In this document: positions 1-11,122 of the stretch, piece after piece
Layout: each line of letters starts with the position of its first letter
Numbering within the stretch: position 1 is the first letter of the stretch
Assembly (NCBI GenBank): GCA_037042915.1
Contig: CM073201.1
Span: 124,001-188,000, forward strand
Direction: 5' to 3'
Source: Auricularia sp. M13
Lineage: Eukaryota > Basidiomycota > Agaricomycetes > Auriculariales > Auriculariaceae
DNA: 64,000 nt
The notes under the pieces: generated by a model
The model's database searches: none
Told to the model about the DNA's origin: nothing
Seen by the model: only the letters and a program-made list of their open reading frames with translations
Translations under genes and position numbers: made by a program

Positions 1-3000
1 ACTCGTCGTCTGTGGTATCCTCATCTTCTGAATCCTCCTGCGCCTGCTTCTTCTTCTCCTTTGAGTTCTTACCCCGTATTGCCTTAACAAAGTCGGCAGA
101 GTGTGCAGCGGCAGAATTGAATAACTTCACGGCCGTTCTGTCGAGCGTCAAGTATACAGCCTGCTCTCCGTCGTCGTCCTTGACCTCCTTTCGCGTAATC
201 CGGTTGGGAGCAAAAGCGTAAAGAAGATGCGAGGCCGGAATATGTGCAAAGGTTGCGCAGCCGAGTGTCGGACAAGATACGCTCGTCATCACCGATGGCT
301 TGCTGCGGCTATATACCTGAACGCCCAGATATGACAGTGATGCAAGGGAAGTTGCTTGATCAACTGCTGCGTGTCGTTTGTTGGTCGACATGTACATAGC
401 AAGCACTGCAATGCACCTGAGCATGCGCTACACTGACTGATGCATATCAAGTACCTTCGCCAACTGCGACGTATGGGGTCTTGGTGGGAACAAGAACCAG
501 GGCGTATGTGTGATTTCCTGGAGTCACGGAGAGCGGTGCAAGCGTGGACACATTCGCAAACGGGAGGTGCGGATAGGTTTTGACCAGTTCACCGAGATGC
601 GCCGCAATTGCCTTTTCGCGCGCGTCCTCACGTTGCTGTGAGGGAAGTTAGTGCACTGGAAAAGAATGTAGCTGAATGCGAACCTGAACTGTGAGCGTAG
701 GTGTCTTATTATCAATCGGGCTTGAGTTGTTCGGAAGTTGAGTGAAGCGCAATTTGCGAGAATAGCCTGTCGCAGTGGTTACGTTTCCAAGCAGCTCGAC
801 AAACTTCAGTGCGAGTTGAGACTTGATCTCGTCACGGAAAGGTGCTTTCTCTCCATCCGCCTGCGTCTGTGATGGACGCGCAATGGTTCCCTTGCGCACG
901 GACTCCGAGGTGAACTGATTTTGATAAGCCTCGCGCTCCCGGATAAGGACATCGAGATCAAATGTAGCACCATCAGGGAATAGGCGAGGGATCGTAGTGC
1001 ATGGAATCTGCACTCTGTTAGCCAGGTCCTCGCAGGAACACATTGCGGACACATACATGAGGCTTGTGTTTGTGACCTGCGTGAATCGCCCGCGCGTGGC
1101 CTACAAAGTCCTGAATTAAATCCGCCATGCGGCGCTCGACAGCTTCGTCTGTTTCAGGCAGCGATTCACTATGGAGATTTCAGCTACGCCAATGTGCGAG
1201 GAGATAAAGACCTTACATTTTGTCTGATTCAGCCATATCAGCCGCAGCGTATGCTGCCGCAGTTGCGTCCAGCTGCTGTCTAGTGGCCTGATCAGCTGAT
1301 GCATTGTTCCGCGTGCGCATCAGCTCGGAGAGACTGTTTATCTTGTCGTTCTCGAGGTAGTCCTGGCGCAGCGCCTCAGGAAGTCGCATCAAGCTTGGGC
1401 ATGCGCGCTCAGGCAGGTCACGACGGGGCGGAGGCGGCTTGGGCTGTCTCTTCTTCTTCTCTGGCTTCGACGAAGGAGCTGCCGGAGTAACAAGCATTGC
1501 CTCGACGTCAATACCAACGTGCTTGAGCGCGAATGTCACGTCGGAATAGGCGGAATCAGATAGTGCCTTGATTGTGTCGTCGTCAGGCCAGGATACCAGC
1601 GCAGGCAGGTCCATTCCATCGGTATTTGAGTATGTGTGCCAGTAACCGGCAGCGGTCAGGTTGGCGCGCTCGTCGGCAGACTTAGTACCCAACTTCCCAA
1701 GCAGGAAGGCACACAGTCGTGGGATGAAAAAAAGAAAATCGGCGAAGTTGAAGTCCATCTTGAGTTGCCGAAGAACGCCAAAGACGTGCTCGACCGGCTC
1801 CGTACTATGCAACCATGGAAGAAATGGCCACTGGGGGTAATGCTCGCGGTAGGAGACGATGAGTGCGATGAGGCTATCGCACAGTGTACTAAAGATGTCC
1901 ATCGATTCGCGAGATATGAAGTTGCGCTGGCGGGAGTGGTCTGGGTGGGCGTCGATATGGGCCTGCCAAGCTCGCAGGAAGAAGCGACACCGCAAAGCCA
2001 ATGCAATACGGGTACTATGCGGCATTTTACGGCTCTGCCATGCGTCGAATAAGCCACCGAGGAAGAACGAGTACAAGGTGAAGCCCAAGCGCTCGGGGAA
2101 CTCCTTGCAGTGCAATCTGAGCGCCTCGTGAGAGAAAAGACGCGATGCCGCGCGGTCGTCCTGCCGGTCGTTCTTCTCGATGTCGCGCCAGAAGAGAGGG
2201 GAGCTATCAAGACGAGCAAGCTCCTTGAGCTGCGTATAGAAGATCGGGTAATTCCCTAGCGCAAGCAATCGTGCGCCAGTAAAGAGCTGGTTGCGAGCCG
2301 TCTTGATGCCGTGCTTCGAATCCTGCACCATGATCAGTGGCCTGCCGTTGACCATGGGGATCTCGATCGAGAACGACAGCTCAGGCTGCGAGTTCTCAAT
2401 GAGAAGCGTCTTTTTCGTCGCCATGTCTGCAATCTTGCGCTGAAGCTTGCGCTCGACCTCAGTACCATCCGAAGCGTACGCCACAGGATATATATCAGCC
2501 GCATTCAGCAGGCCAATGATACGCTGATGAGCAAGGTGTAGGGATTCTGCATCATCGCCAGAGCTGCGAGCAAGACCAACGATCGGCGGGATCTTTGGGA
2601 CCGGTATGATAAGCACCCAAACGCGCAGCTGGAAGGTTGTCTCAGAGACGAGAAACAATGCATAAGCAAAGCGCACCTTCTCAGCAAGAATGATCGATGT
2701 ATCTTCAAGCAGCTCGTCGAGTTCCTGCTCATTGGAGACTCGGATTGGGTCGCCTGCATTTCCGATAATCACCCAGGCACCCTTTTCGACAGGCACCTCG
2801 CGTAGAACCGGTTCAAGCTTGGTGTCGTCGCAGGCTAGCACAACAGGCCCGGTGTAGCCATATGACTGTAGAATCTTGACGGCAGCTTCTATGTTCTCCT
2901 TGCATATACCAGGGAGCAAGCGCAACTTCGCACGCAAATGCCTGCCACTCCACGTCAGTGGCTGATGCTCCAAGTCGCGGACCCGTACAACGTACCGTAG

Positions 3001-6000
3001 GCTACGAAATCCCCGGCCACCAAAATGGACGCGAAACAGGCGGTATGCTCGCGGACAGACAGTAGCCAGCGCGGTACAAATATTGTCGAAGGCGGCGGGG
3101 TAGATCGTTCCGCGGTGCGATTTCCCTTGCGCGTCGCGCTGCTTCATCGTAACTGTAGCCTGTATGGCGCCGAGAAGAACCTCCTGATCTGCGTACTGGC
3201 CGCTCAAGACACCTCGCGCGTAATCAGACAGAACCTTCGCCGCGTTATTGACATTCTGGGAACAAGTTCTTCAGCGTCGCAATTGAGACGTCCAGGAAAT
3301 GGTACGTACCCGTTTCACAAGGTCGGAGAGTCCGTGATACCGAGCGTACAGCTCGCCAAGCTCTTTCTCACGGTAGCAATGCGGAACATACTTGCGGTTC
3401 TCCTCCAAAGGAACCGGGACGCTCAAGGCGGTCTTGAACGTCTTTGTTGACTTTACGCGTAAACAAGCAGCACAAATACGAAGCTGAGACGCCGGCGACG
3501 TCTTCAGAGTCTTCTGGCATTTAGACGAGAAGACCGCCTGCAATGCGTGACGATTGAGCCAGATGTAAGCGTGCGTTTCAGCCGTGCGAACTTGATCTTG
3601 TTCCGCGAACGTGAGCTCCTTCCAAGTCCTGTTGAACAGACGCTGGGCGAGGATAGCTCGGGGTGGGGCGCCTCCACCAAGCACTGAAGTACGTGCCAGG
3701 TAATCCTCAATCGCGGGCAGCAAGGCGACGGTAAGACCCATGCAAGGAAGCTCGACGGTGAGAGGAGGTGGAGCAGTGATTGCGGCCTGCCGCTGCCGAG
3801 CAAACATGTCGACGATCGAGTGGGTCTTTCCCTTGATAGGGTTGCCCTTGTATGTCTGCTTCTTGCAGACACGCAAGTGATCGACAAACTTCTGTACGCG
3901 GTAGGGTTTGCAGCGCCGCCAGTTACCACACCGACCACAGCGAACACGACGAAAGTCCTCTGAATCAAACGACGCAGTAGAATCAAGCCGACGGATACTC
4001 TCGCGGAAGTCGGCAAGTTTGACGTCGTGCTCACGTGCATTTGGAACCCAAGAACGAGGTTGGTGGGGGCCAAATTTCTTCCGTTTGGATGCGCGCTCGG
4101 GAGAGGATGCAGAAAGTCGGCGCTTCTTGCCAATAGTGTGTGGTTCATCCCGTACCGTAGCGTCGCTGTCGGTGCCGTCGGAATCGTAGTCAGACTCAGC
4201 GGAGATATCGTCGACATCCATCGCGATCGCAGGAGCAGCAGCGGAAATGGCAGCAGGAGCAGGAACGGCAGTGGACGGCGGCATAGATGATCTGGATGAA
4301 AGAAGCCAGGGTGCACAATCCTCAGTTGAATCTTCCATGGCTTCCCAGTCCGCGGTGAGGTCACCATCAGCAAAGGGAAGGGGTTGGATGTCGACTGAGG
4401 GAGGGGGCGCGGGACAGTCATCTTCGCCGACCTCATTGCCATCACGGTCATCACACGGCAGCAGATGTAGCTGAGAGAGAGATTAGAATATATTATGCGG
4501 ACAAACTAGCAAACATGCTTACAATACTGTCATGAAGCCATAGTCCTGTCATCTGAAGGAACCAAGTCATTCTGTGCTCCATCCATTCCTCTTGAGTCCA
4601 AGCCGGTAACCCGAGAACATGGTGAGCGAGCGAGGTTAGCACGATGACACCGCATGAGCTCCCGTCTGTCTGTTCGGGGGCCGAGCACTCAACAAGACGG
4701 AAATCGCGCCCAGGAAGCAGGCCTCGGAGCCACCAGCGCACGTCCGGAAGTTGCGTCCCGGGAGGCTTTGCCATCGGATCCCGAGAATCGGCGTAGACAA
4801 TAGTAGCAGCCCGCAAATCAATCATCATGAGTGTCCAGTGGTTTCCGTTAACGTGAACAGGGATGGCGATACGATCACAGTGGCCAGCGGCGATTTTAGC
4901 ATCGCCAAACCGAGGACGAGACGGATTATACGCTCCAGCGGCTCGACGGCGGTAGCCTCGGAGATTCAGCAGGTGATACGTACTCATGTATGCCGTGCGA
5001 GAATGCACTCCTTCCTGTCGGGCAATGTACTCAAAGCCAGCATTCAGGTGTTCGTCGCGAAGCCATCTGCGCGAGAGGAACTCGAGCGCCAGTGTTGTTG
5101 TAATGTGGACGTTGGGCCCGAAGCAGTCCATTCTTTCATCGGGGGGGAGAAGATCGAGCCGAGCCAAACATTCGTGGGCGAGCCGGATTGCTCGAGGTCT
5201 GCCAGAATCCAAGGCGTTCTGCAGCCATGTACGCGACGAGGCGAGCAGGGTGTCAAAGGGCGCTAGCGTAGTGGGTGATGAGGCGGACGGAACTGCGGAG
5301 CCTCCAGACATCGATGGGAAAGAATGATTGTCGCGGATGGGGGTGGCAGGCAGCGCATAGGGTTCGCGATAGAAGGGAGAATCGGGCGAGCGAGCCGAAC
5401 GCGGCGTAGTGTCCGGACGGGCGTTTGGACGAGCATGTGGAGGACGTGGAACGGGTCCAGCAGAACGGAAATATGCCAGAAAAGCTGTCATGAGCAGATA
5501 TGCTGCGACCTGCGGATGGTGAGACACGGTATAATAAATAGAACATGTGGCTTACTGCCTGCTTCACTCGACGCCTGCTTGCATGCGCGGAGTGGTTACG
5601 CCGTTTGCGTGGCGGCCAGAGAATGACCGCAATTTGTGAGCGGCAGTGTACGAGCACTACAATGGAACAGTCAGTTCCCGCGATCTGCTTCTGAGCCATG
5701 CTAACGGCGTACCGGCAGTGCTGAGCGCGATGATTCCATAGAAAATGGTGCTAAAGACGAGGATCCGCGGTGCCGTTGGGACCGCTAAAAGACTTGAGAA
5801 CAGCACGGACAGCGCAAAAGCGTGCATCCATGCGAGCCAGAGAGCCGCTGCTGAGGCAGCGTTCAAGGACCCAAGTCCTGCGCCCAAGAACACACCGACC
5901 AGCCAGTAGAACACCTGGATGGGTGACTTGAACGTCCCACCAGGCCTCTGGCCATGAAATTCAGCTAAGGGGAATAAGTTGGTGTTGGTCTGAGAGGCGT

Positions 6001-6063
6001 GCACAACATACCATGAGTGGCATAATGTTTCTGAGAGCGGCGAGGACGTGATAGATCAGCCAT
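1..6063 (-). CDS. Membrane segments + Ulp1 protease + zinc finger + DDE transposase fusion (3' end off window)
   Basis: Ten exons join in phase: 6063-6012, 5964-5713, 5656-5556, 5509-4523, 4470-3310, 3255-1217, 1168-1057, 1007-684, 635-455 and 405-1. All nine introns are 46-56 nt with GT-AG ends. The start is the first ATG after a TATA box. The product is at least 1,871 residues. Residues about 33-50, 55-80, 84-115 and 136-149 are hydrophobic. A Ulp1/C48-like domain has His359 (NHW), Asp376 (YADS), Gln415 and Cys421 (DGSSCG). A C2HC finger uses Cys642, Cys645, Cys/His662 and Cys666. The catalytic core offers Asp994/995 (CDDTKL), Asp1163 (QDSKHGIKT) and Glu1337/1340 (EPVEHVFG) as a putative DDE triad. 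The C-terminus is acidic and lysine-rich. The frame has no stop, so it looks intact. The superfamily is not identified; the QDSKH motif recalls P-element-type transposases only loosely. Two adjacent genes instead of one fusion remain possible. Confidence 0.72.
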
Positions 6064-6136
6064 GTTGGCAGGACACGAGGGCGACGACAGCAGTAGAGCG
6101 GAAGCTAGTGGGCACAGCAGAGAGTAGATTCAGGCC

Positions 6137-6143
6137 TTATATA
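6137..6143 (-). promoter_or_regulatory. TATA box of the transposase gene
   Basis: TATATAA on the minus strand, 74 bp upstream of the ATG at 6063. Similar TATA boxes lie 40-115 bp upstream of several other genes here. Confidence 0.6.
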
Positions 6144-6417
6144 TGTGAGGCGGGCGCGTGGGCCACGCTGCGCTACCTACACCACGATTACGATACCATT
6201 TTCCCCACCACAGTCAAATGAAGACCTCTGGGCGACGGGCACAGCAAAAATCACGTCAGAAGGTGCCCAAAACGGCAATCGTGGTACGCACCTTGCGTAT
6301 TCGTGGTGCATAATGGTCTACGGACCTCGCTTAACGCGACGCGCCGAATTTTTGGCGCGACGCGGCCGCATCGGTCATCAAAAAGCGTGGTGCTGGGAGC
6401 GGCTGTCAGCGCGGTCA

Positions 6418-6523
6418 CGGGTCCCGTTTAGATGGAGCGTGGGCCCACCTGATGGCCACCGCGGGTCCCGTTTAGATGTATGGAGTGGTCGCGTTTCGCG
6501 GCGATACGGGTCCCGTTTAGATG
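6418..6523 (+). repeat. Three 17-bp subterminal direct repeats
   Basis: CGGGTCCCGTTTAGATG occurs at 6418-6434, 6462-6478 and 6507-6523, spaced 44 and 45 bp. The third copy runs on into GGACCC, making a GGGTCCC/GGGACCC hairpin with an 8-nt loop. They sit between the transposase promoter and the presumed transposon end, where transposase-binding repeats are found in other elements. That role is an inference. Confidence 0.7.
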
Positions 6524-6599
6524 GGACCCTTATCGGACTTTGCCGGGGGCCTCTGTGAAGGGCTGTCAGAGTCGTGCAAACTGACAGAAGCTGACGTAC

Positions 6600-7912
6600 C
6601 GAGACAAATAGCGTCACAAGCAGGCTAGCGACAGCGACAGCTGCAGAGCTGCCATGAGCCGTAGCCTTGCTATTTGGGAGGGTATGAAAATACCCAGCAT
6701 TAGCGAAAAGTACGTGAAGGCTATAGAATACGGGATTATCAATTATATTGGGATAATCTAGAAACCGTGGCTCACACACCGTCACGATACAGAGCCTCGG
6801 GCAGACGCGTGAACGGGCAACCAGAGCGACCTGACCAGATGGCTCAGACAGCAGAAACTTTCCAGGTGGATCGACGTACGTTCTTGTCGATACTTGATTA
6901 GAGTCAAGGCAACGAGCGCTGCGCATTCGCATCCAATGAGGTGTTATACACTGAGATACACCGTGTCTGCTCACCGATGTCGACACAGCAAGTGAGAATC
7001 CAGCCTATATAGAAAAGCCGGTACGGGGCGATGACGATGCATCCGTTATGGTGCAGCGCAAATGAGCTGCTCGCCTTGACTTCTCGCCGGGTGAGTGTTT
7101 CGATATGTTGCAACTTCAAGTTGTAGTTTGCGTACATTCCGTGGCTATGGTCCACTGGACGTTGACGTAGGTCGAGACTGCGAAGAGCGCGAGGCAGGAG
7201 GTACACAGGAGCGGCATGATAGCGGCGGAACCGTTCCAGAGCGCCTTCGTCCGCAGAACGAGGATTCCTGGAGATCGCAGTCACGCAGGCGCTACGTAGA
7301 ACCGAATGACGCTGCGTACCCTGGCTCAAGGACATCCCAATGGTTCCGCTGACTGTGATTCTTATCAGTGAGTAATGAAGTTCTGAGGCTACAGCGGAGC
7401 GTAAAGCTCAAATATGCCGAGACTGCTTTGCACTGCGTGTCGCTGAGTGGGCCGAATGAAACTAATGAAAACACAGCATCAGTCAACAGGAGACGGTTCA
7501 TCAGCGCATCCACCTACACATTAGTCCTAGCAAGATGTCCGGCAGCAGCCAGTATCGCGAGGCGTGGTATAACATTTCGGCCGGGCCCAATCGCTTCGAT
7601 GGCCATATGAGCTCGACTTCTTGGCTAATGGTGAGAGCGAAGTCGTAAAACTGCAAGGGAGTGAGACCGAAAGACAGTGAGTGCAGATGTCCGACACGGC
7701 AACGCACACACAGCGCTGCGTTGCACACTTCCGATGGGATGGTAAGTGCAACGGCGGCATTACTACTGTTCAGTCGAATATTACGCACAATCGACGACCT
7801 GTACCGACAGTAAGCACAGATTAGACGACAATCTTGAAAGGCAGGTGAATTGTACCTTGTATATATACGCTCCGCGCATGGCGGCTGCTAGCGCGTTCAA
7901 ATCTTCTACCAT
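6600..7912 (-). pseudogene. DUF6533 membrane protein F1, 3'-truncated
   Basis: The start ATG at 7912 opens a 19-codon first exon ending at 7856 (GTACAA donor). Later exons encode YDFALTISQEVELIWPSKR (the DUF6533 signature), FGPLSDTQCKAVSAYL, LRTKALWNGS, APYRLFYIGWILTCC, ALYRDG and AVAVASLLVTLFVS, ending at 6600. The intron that follows runs straight into transposon DNA. The last two exons of the family, matching EHYQVLLYG and ERMLYTILACRMMLNLR in its paralogues, are absent. The remaining exons keep open frames, so the damage is one 3' truncation. DUF6533 proteins are basidiomycete multi-pass membrane proteins of unknown role. The missing exons may lie left of the transposon, outside the window. 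Confidence 0.75.
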
Positions 7913-7956
7913 TGATAGGCTGAACAGGACGAGCGATCGCCGTAAACGATCCCTTC

Positions 7957-7964
7957 AATATATA
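7957..7964 (-). promoter_or_regulatory. TATA box of F1
   Basis: TATATATT on the minus strand, 45 bp upstream of the F1 ATG. F3 has the same motif at nearly the same distance. Confidence 0.55.
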
Positions 7965-9251
7965 GCCTCGAGTAGGACCGGCCTGGCGTCAGCGAGGCGC
8001 TGGAAATGCAATCAATCTTCAAACATGAACTCGCCGAAGATGCTCACCGCCAGAGTAGCATGAGTTCGCGAGCCCAAGTAGGCAAGGAATGCCATCCTGA
8101 AAACTACGTCCACGCTGCGTAAGTACGTCACGGTTGGGCGTGCGCAGATGGCAGCCTTACATACCCAAAGGATATACCAATGTGTGCTGCAATCTTGGCG
8201 GTGTAAAAGCCACAGTGTGCGCCGAGGGCGATGCCATCCAGTGTTACTGATTCACATATCTCCGGACGAGACCCGCGAAGCTGTTATCGGAGCCGTCGTG
8301 CAAAGCACTGGATTGAAGAGTAGCGGGCCGCACATGGTCGAAGTCTGTGATAGAGCGATCCACCACCCGGAAAAGCTGCGCTGGCCAGTTTGCCAGACAG
8401 ATTAAAAGATGGTTTGCATCAAGCTTTCAATGATCAGTGGGAGGCTTTCCTTTCAAGAAATGAATGCAGCAACCCGGGCGGAGCGGAGGACAGCGCTGGA
8501 ATAGATGGCCAAAAGACGGCGTTGCGCTCGGATGCCAGAGCAGGAAGTTAGTCGTCGCCAGACCAGGTGTCGCGCATAGGGCCTGCATGTGCGAAGATTC
8601 AATTCGTGATACTGAACGGCGACGGCGCTCAGACATGGACTTTGGTCATCAAACGAGCGCGTAGGAAGCGGTTGCGCGTTTTCAAACTCCGACAACTCCT
8701 CTTGTTCCGCGCCACCAACCATCTGTCAGCCGCTTGTCGATCATCTGACTTGCGTCGAATTCTCTTGCTCTCAACCGTTTGAAATCCGTTCAGCGTGATA
8801 TGCTGCCGATACTGGACGATTCGGGATATAAAGCAGGCTTCTGTTAGGTGAGCTCGTCAGATAGCGCGGCGCGTTGGATTGGTATAAAATCGACCACAGT
8901 GCGCTCATACTGGCGAGAATTAGCCCAGACACCATCTCGGCTGTTTCAAGGTCAAGTCGGCGACATGATGTGACTGGAGTCGTAGCAGTCGCTTCCTTTC
9001 GCGCTTCGCATAGTGCGGCCAGGGAAGGGAATGGATGCCGTGGTACTGTCTAAGCTCAGAACAGCTTGGTTCTCAGGCGCCTAAATCCTTTGTTACAGGT
9101 TCCCAGAACCGTGCAAGGCGCCCACGAATCCCCGGATGGACTTCTATTTGGAGCATGCCGTTGCGGTGCTCAGGCGCGCGGCAGCTTCGCTCTTAAAATT
9201 GTCACGATTAGCAAAGACTTCCGCGATTCTCTGTGTTCGTCCCCCTTGCAG
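7965..9251. other. Spacer between divergent F1 and F2
   Basis: No coding region recognised on either strand. The ORFs here are short and show no family motif. A TATAAAA at about 8882 is not followed by an identifiable gene; it lies 370 bp before the F2 ATG and is not assigned. Confidence 0.5.
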
Positions 9252-10905
9252 ATGACGGTCCTACCCGAGGTGACGCAAACGTTAATCATAGCCGCTAAGG
9301 ACGCGCATACTGAAAAGGTGCGTGGTGGCTTGCACAGTGCCGTGTGCTGTACTCTTTAACGCTCTGTGACAGACTGTCTACGGTGCGGCAGGATCCAGTT
9401 TCCCTACACTGAAAACGCGCTGACGCTGTACCGTCACTCCAGCCTGTGTGGCGGCTCTATATGTGAGTCTGTACTGCTTTCGCGACGCCTTGGCCGATAG
9501 AGATCCTTCAGATATATGACTACATAATAACCCTCGGCGACGAAGTCGAGCTCATCTGGCCCTCAGCGTTGAGCATAACCGAAATCATCTTCTTCGCCGC
9601 GCGGTACACCGCTTGGCTCGAGATCATCGAGGAGATGATTTGTGCGTCTAACTGCGCACCGGCTCTGCTCACGCCATGCTCATCGCGTGTTCAGTTTGGT
9701 ACGGCAATCTGGATAGGCACACATGCAAGATCTTCGGAGGGTATCACGCATGTACGTCGTTCACAATATGTCCGTCATCGCCCAATCTGATTATGCTGCA
9801 GTTTCCGTTGTAATCGGCATGGTCATGAGCCAATGTGAGTTTATGTTCGTACAGGACGATGCACGACTTGTTAGCTGAATGACCGCGCTACAAGCCCTCA
9901 TCATCGTCAGAACCTGGGCGATCTGGAACGGCACGCGCGTAATCAAAGTTGCCTTCATCAGCTTCTGCTCAACTTGTCTGGCTATATGCGCGTATCTCAG
10001 CGTGGAGTGGATGAACAACACTACCTGTATGAGCCTCCGAGTCGCTGTTTCGATTTCCCGTCCTCACAGCTTGGACTTCGCAGTTCATGCAACCGGCACA
10101 CTCGTACCATGGGTGCAGGGTTGTGCTATTTCAGCGCCATATCGTTACGTATATGTAGGCTGGATCTTGTTCTGCTGCTGCGATGTCGGTAAGTATGCGG
10201 TATACCTATGCCTGGCTGTCCGATACTCAGCCATTCCCCGTCGCAGGGCTGCTCGGACTGACCGCAATAAAATGCTGGCAGCATCGTACGCCATCTACAC
10301 ATGGAGAGTCATGAGCTGACACGGTGGCTGTAGTACAGCCGGGTTCTAGTCGCCTGACAGTCTCTCTCTATCGAGACGGTGCGTCGCACGATGGCACGTC
10401 TCGGACCATGCATTGATGGCCCAATGTCGCAGCATTTGCAATCTTCTTCATCGTCCTAAGTGAGTAATTCCCGACCCCGGAAGCGATGAACTTGCGTCTC
10501 ATGTTCGCAGTGCTCGCTGTCGCAAACCTCGCGGTGACACTCGCAGCGGCGGTGCGCAAGCTCGTTATGACAGACTCTCCGCCGAAACTGATAACTCATC
10601 TGCGTGCAGGAACATTACCAGGTCTTGTTATACGGGTAAGCCCCGCCCTCCATCATGCGGGCTCAGCTGGCTCAGAGGACGTTGCGATCCATGGCAGGGT
10701 CGAGCGAATGCTCTACACAATCCTAGCGTGCCGCATGCTGCTAAACCTACGGGCGACGGCGCGCGATCCCGTCACATCGCTGGTGCCGCTTGCCACGGGC
10801 CAGACGATCGCCTTCGACAACAACCATGAGCCCGGAACGGCTGGCGCCGCGTACGAACTCTCGCGGCGGGATTGGGTGACGGTCACTGACTCAACGATTG
10901 TGTAA
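9252..10905 (+). CDS. DUF6533 seven-helix-type membrane protein F2
   Basis: About twelve short exons join in phase. Exon 1 is 9252-9317 (22 codons). A 10-nt microexon follows at 9373-9382, then a 20-nt exon at 9443-9462. The next exon starts at 9512 and encodes IYDYIITLGDEVELIWPS, the DUF6533 signature. Later exons give WYGNLDRHTCKIFGGYHAC, VIGMVMSQ, ALIIVRTWAIWNGTRVIK, the helix ending YVYVGWILFCCCDVG, SRLTVSLYRDG, MLAVANLAVTLAAA, EHYQVLLYG and the last exon ERMLYTILACRMLLNLR, ending with TAA at 10905. An in-frame TGA seen if the exon-2 region is read through is removed by the microexon model. It is convergent with F3 (217 bp apart). The function is unknown; the RTWAIWN motif and helix spacing suggest a receptor-like membrane protein. 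Confidence 0.8.
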
Positions 10906-11122
10906 CGACCAGCATTGCTTGTGAACTCGTAAACAAATGAATTGAAATCCACGTTAATGACGAGTCAGAGGTCGGAGGGCATTCCAAACTATCGAATATC
11001 ATGGGCTGTTCTGCGCCATTACGCGCACCCGCGATACGTCGAGAAACGTTCTGGTCGATTTGAAATTGAAAAACGTGTGCGGTTCCATTATCGTACTGTA
11101 GGTGCACCATACTTTCGAGATT

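Larger units (their letters stand above)
1..6557 (-). mobile_element. Right part of a DNA transposon carrying a Ulp1-transposase gene
   Basis: The interval holds one large transposase gene with its own TATA box, then about 400 bp of terminal DNA with three 17-bp direct repeats. Homology to the DUF6533 gene F1 stops inside an intron at about 6558. There the minus strand changes to CACAGAGGCCCCCGG, which I take as the probable element end; CACAG-type ends are usual for CACTA-like elements. The other end lies left of base 1, so terminal inverted repeats and the target-site duplication cannot be checked. The boundary at 6557 is inferred from where F1 homology is lost and could be off by some bases. 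Confidence 0.7.

Noticed and set aside
9373-9462. F2 seems to have an in-frame TGA in its second exon
   Set aside because: The stop falls in an intron once a 10-nt microexon is used, the same arrangement as in F4 and F5.
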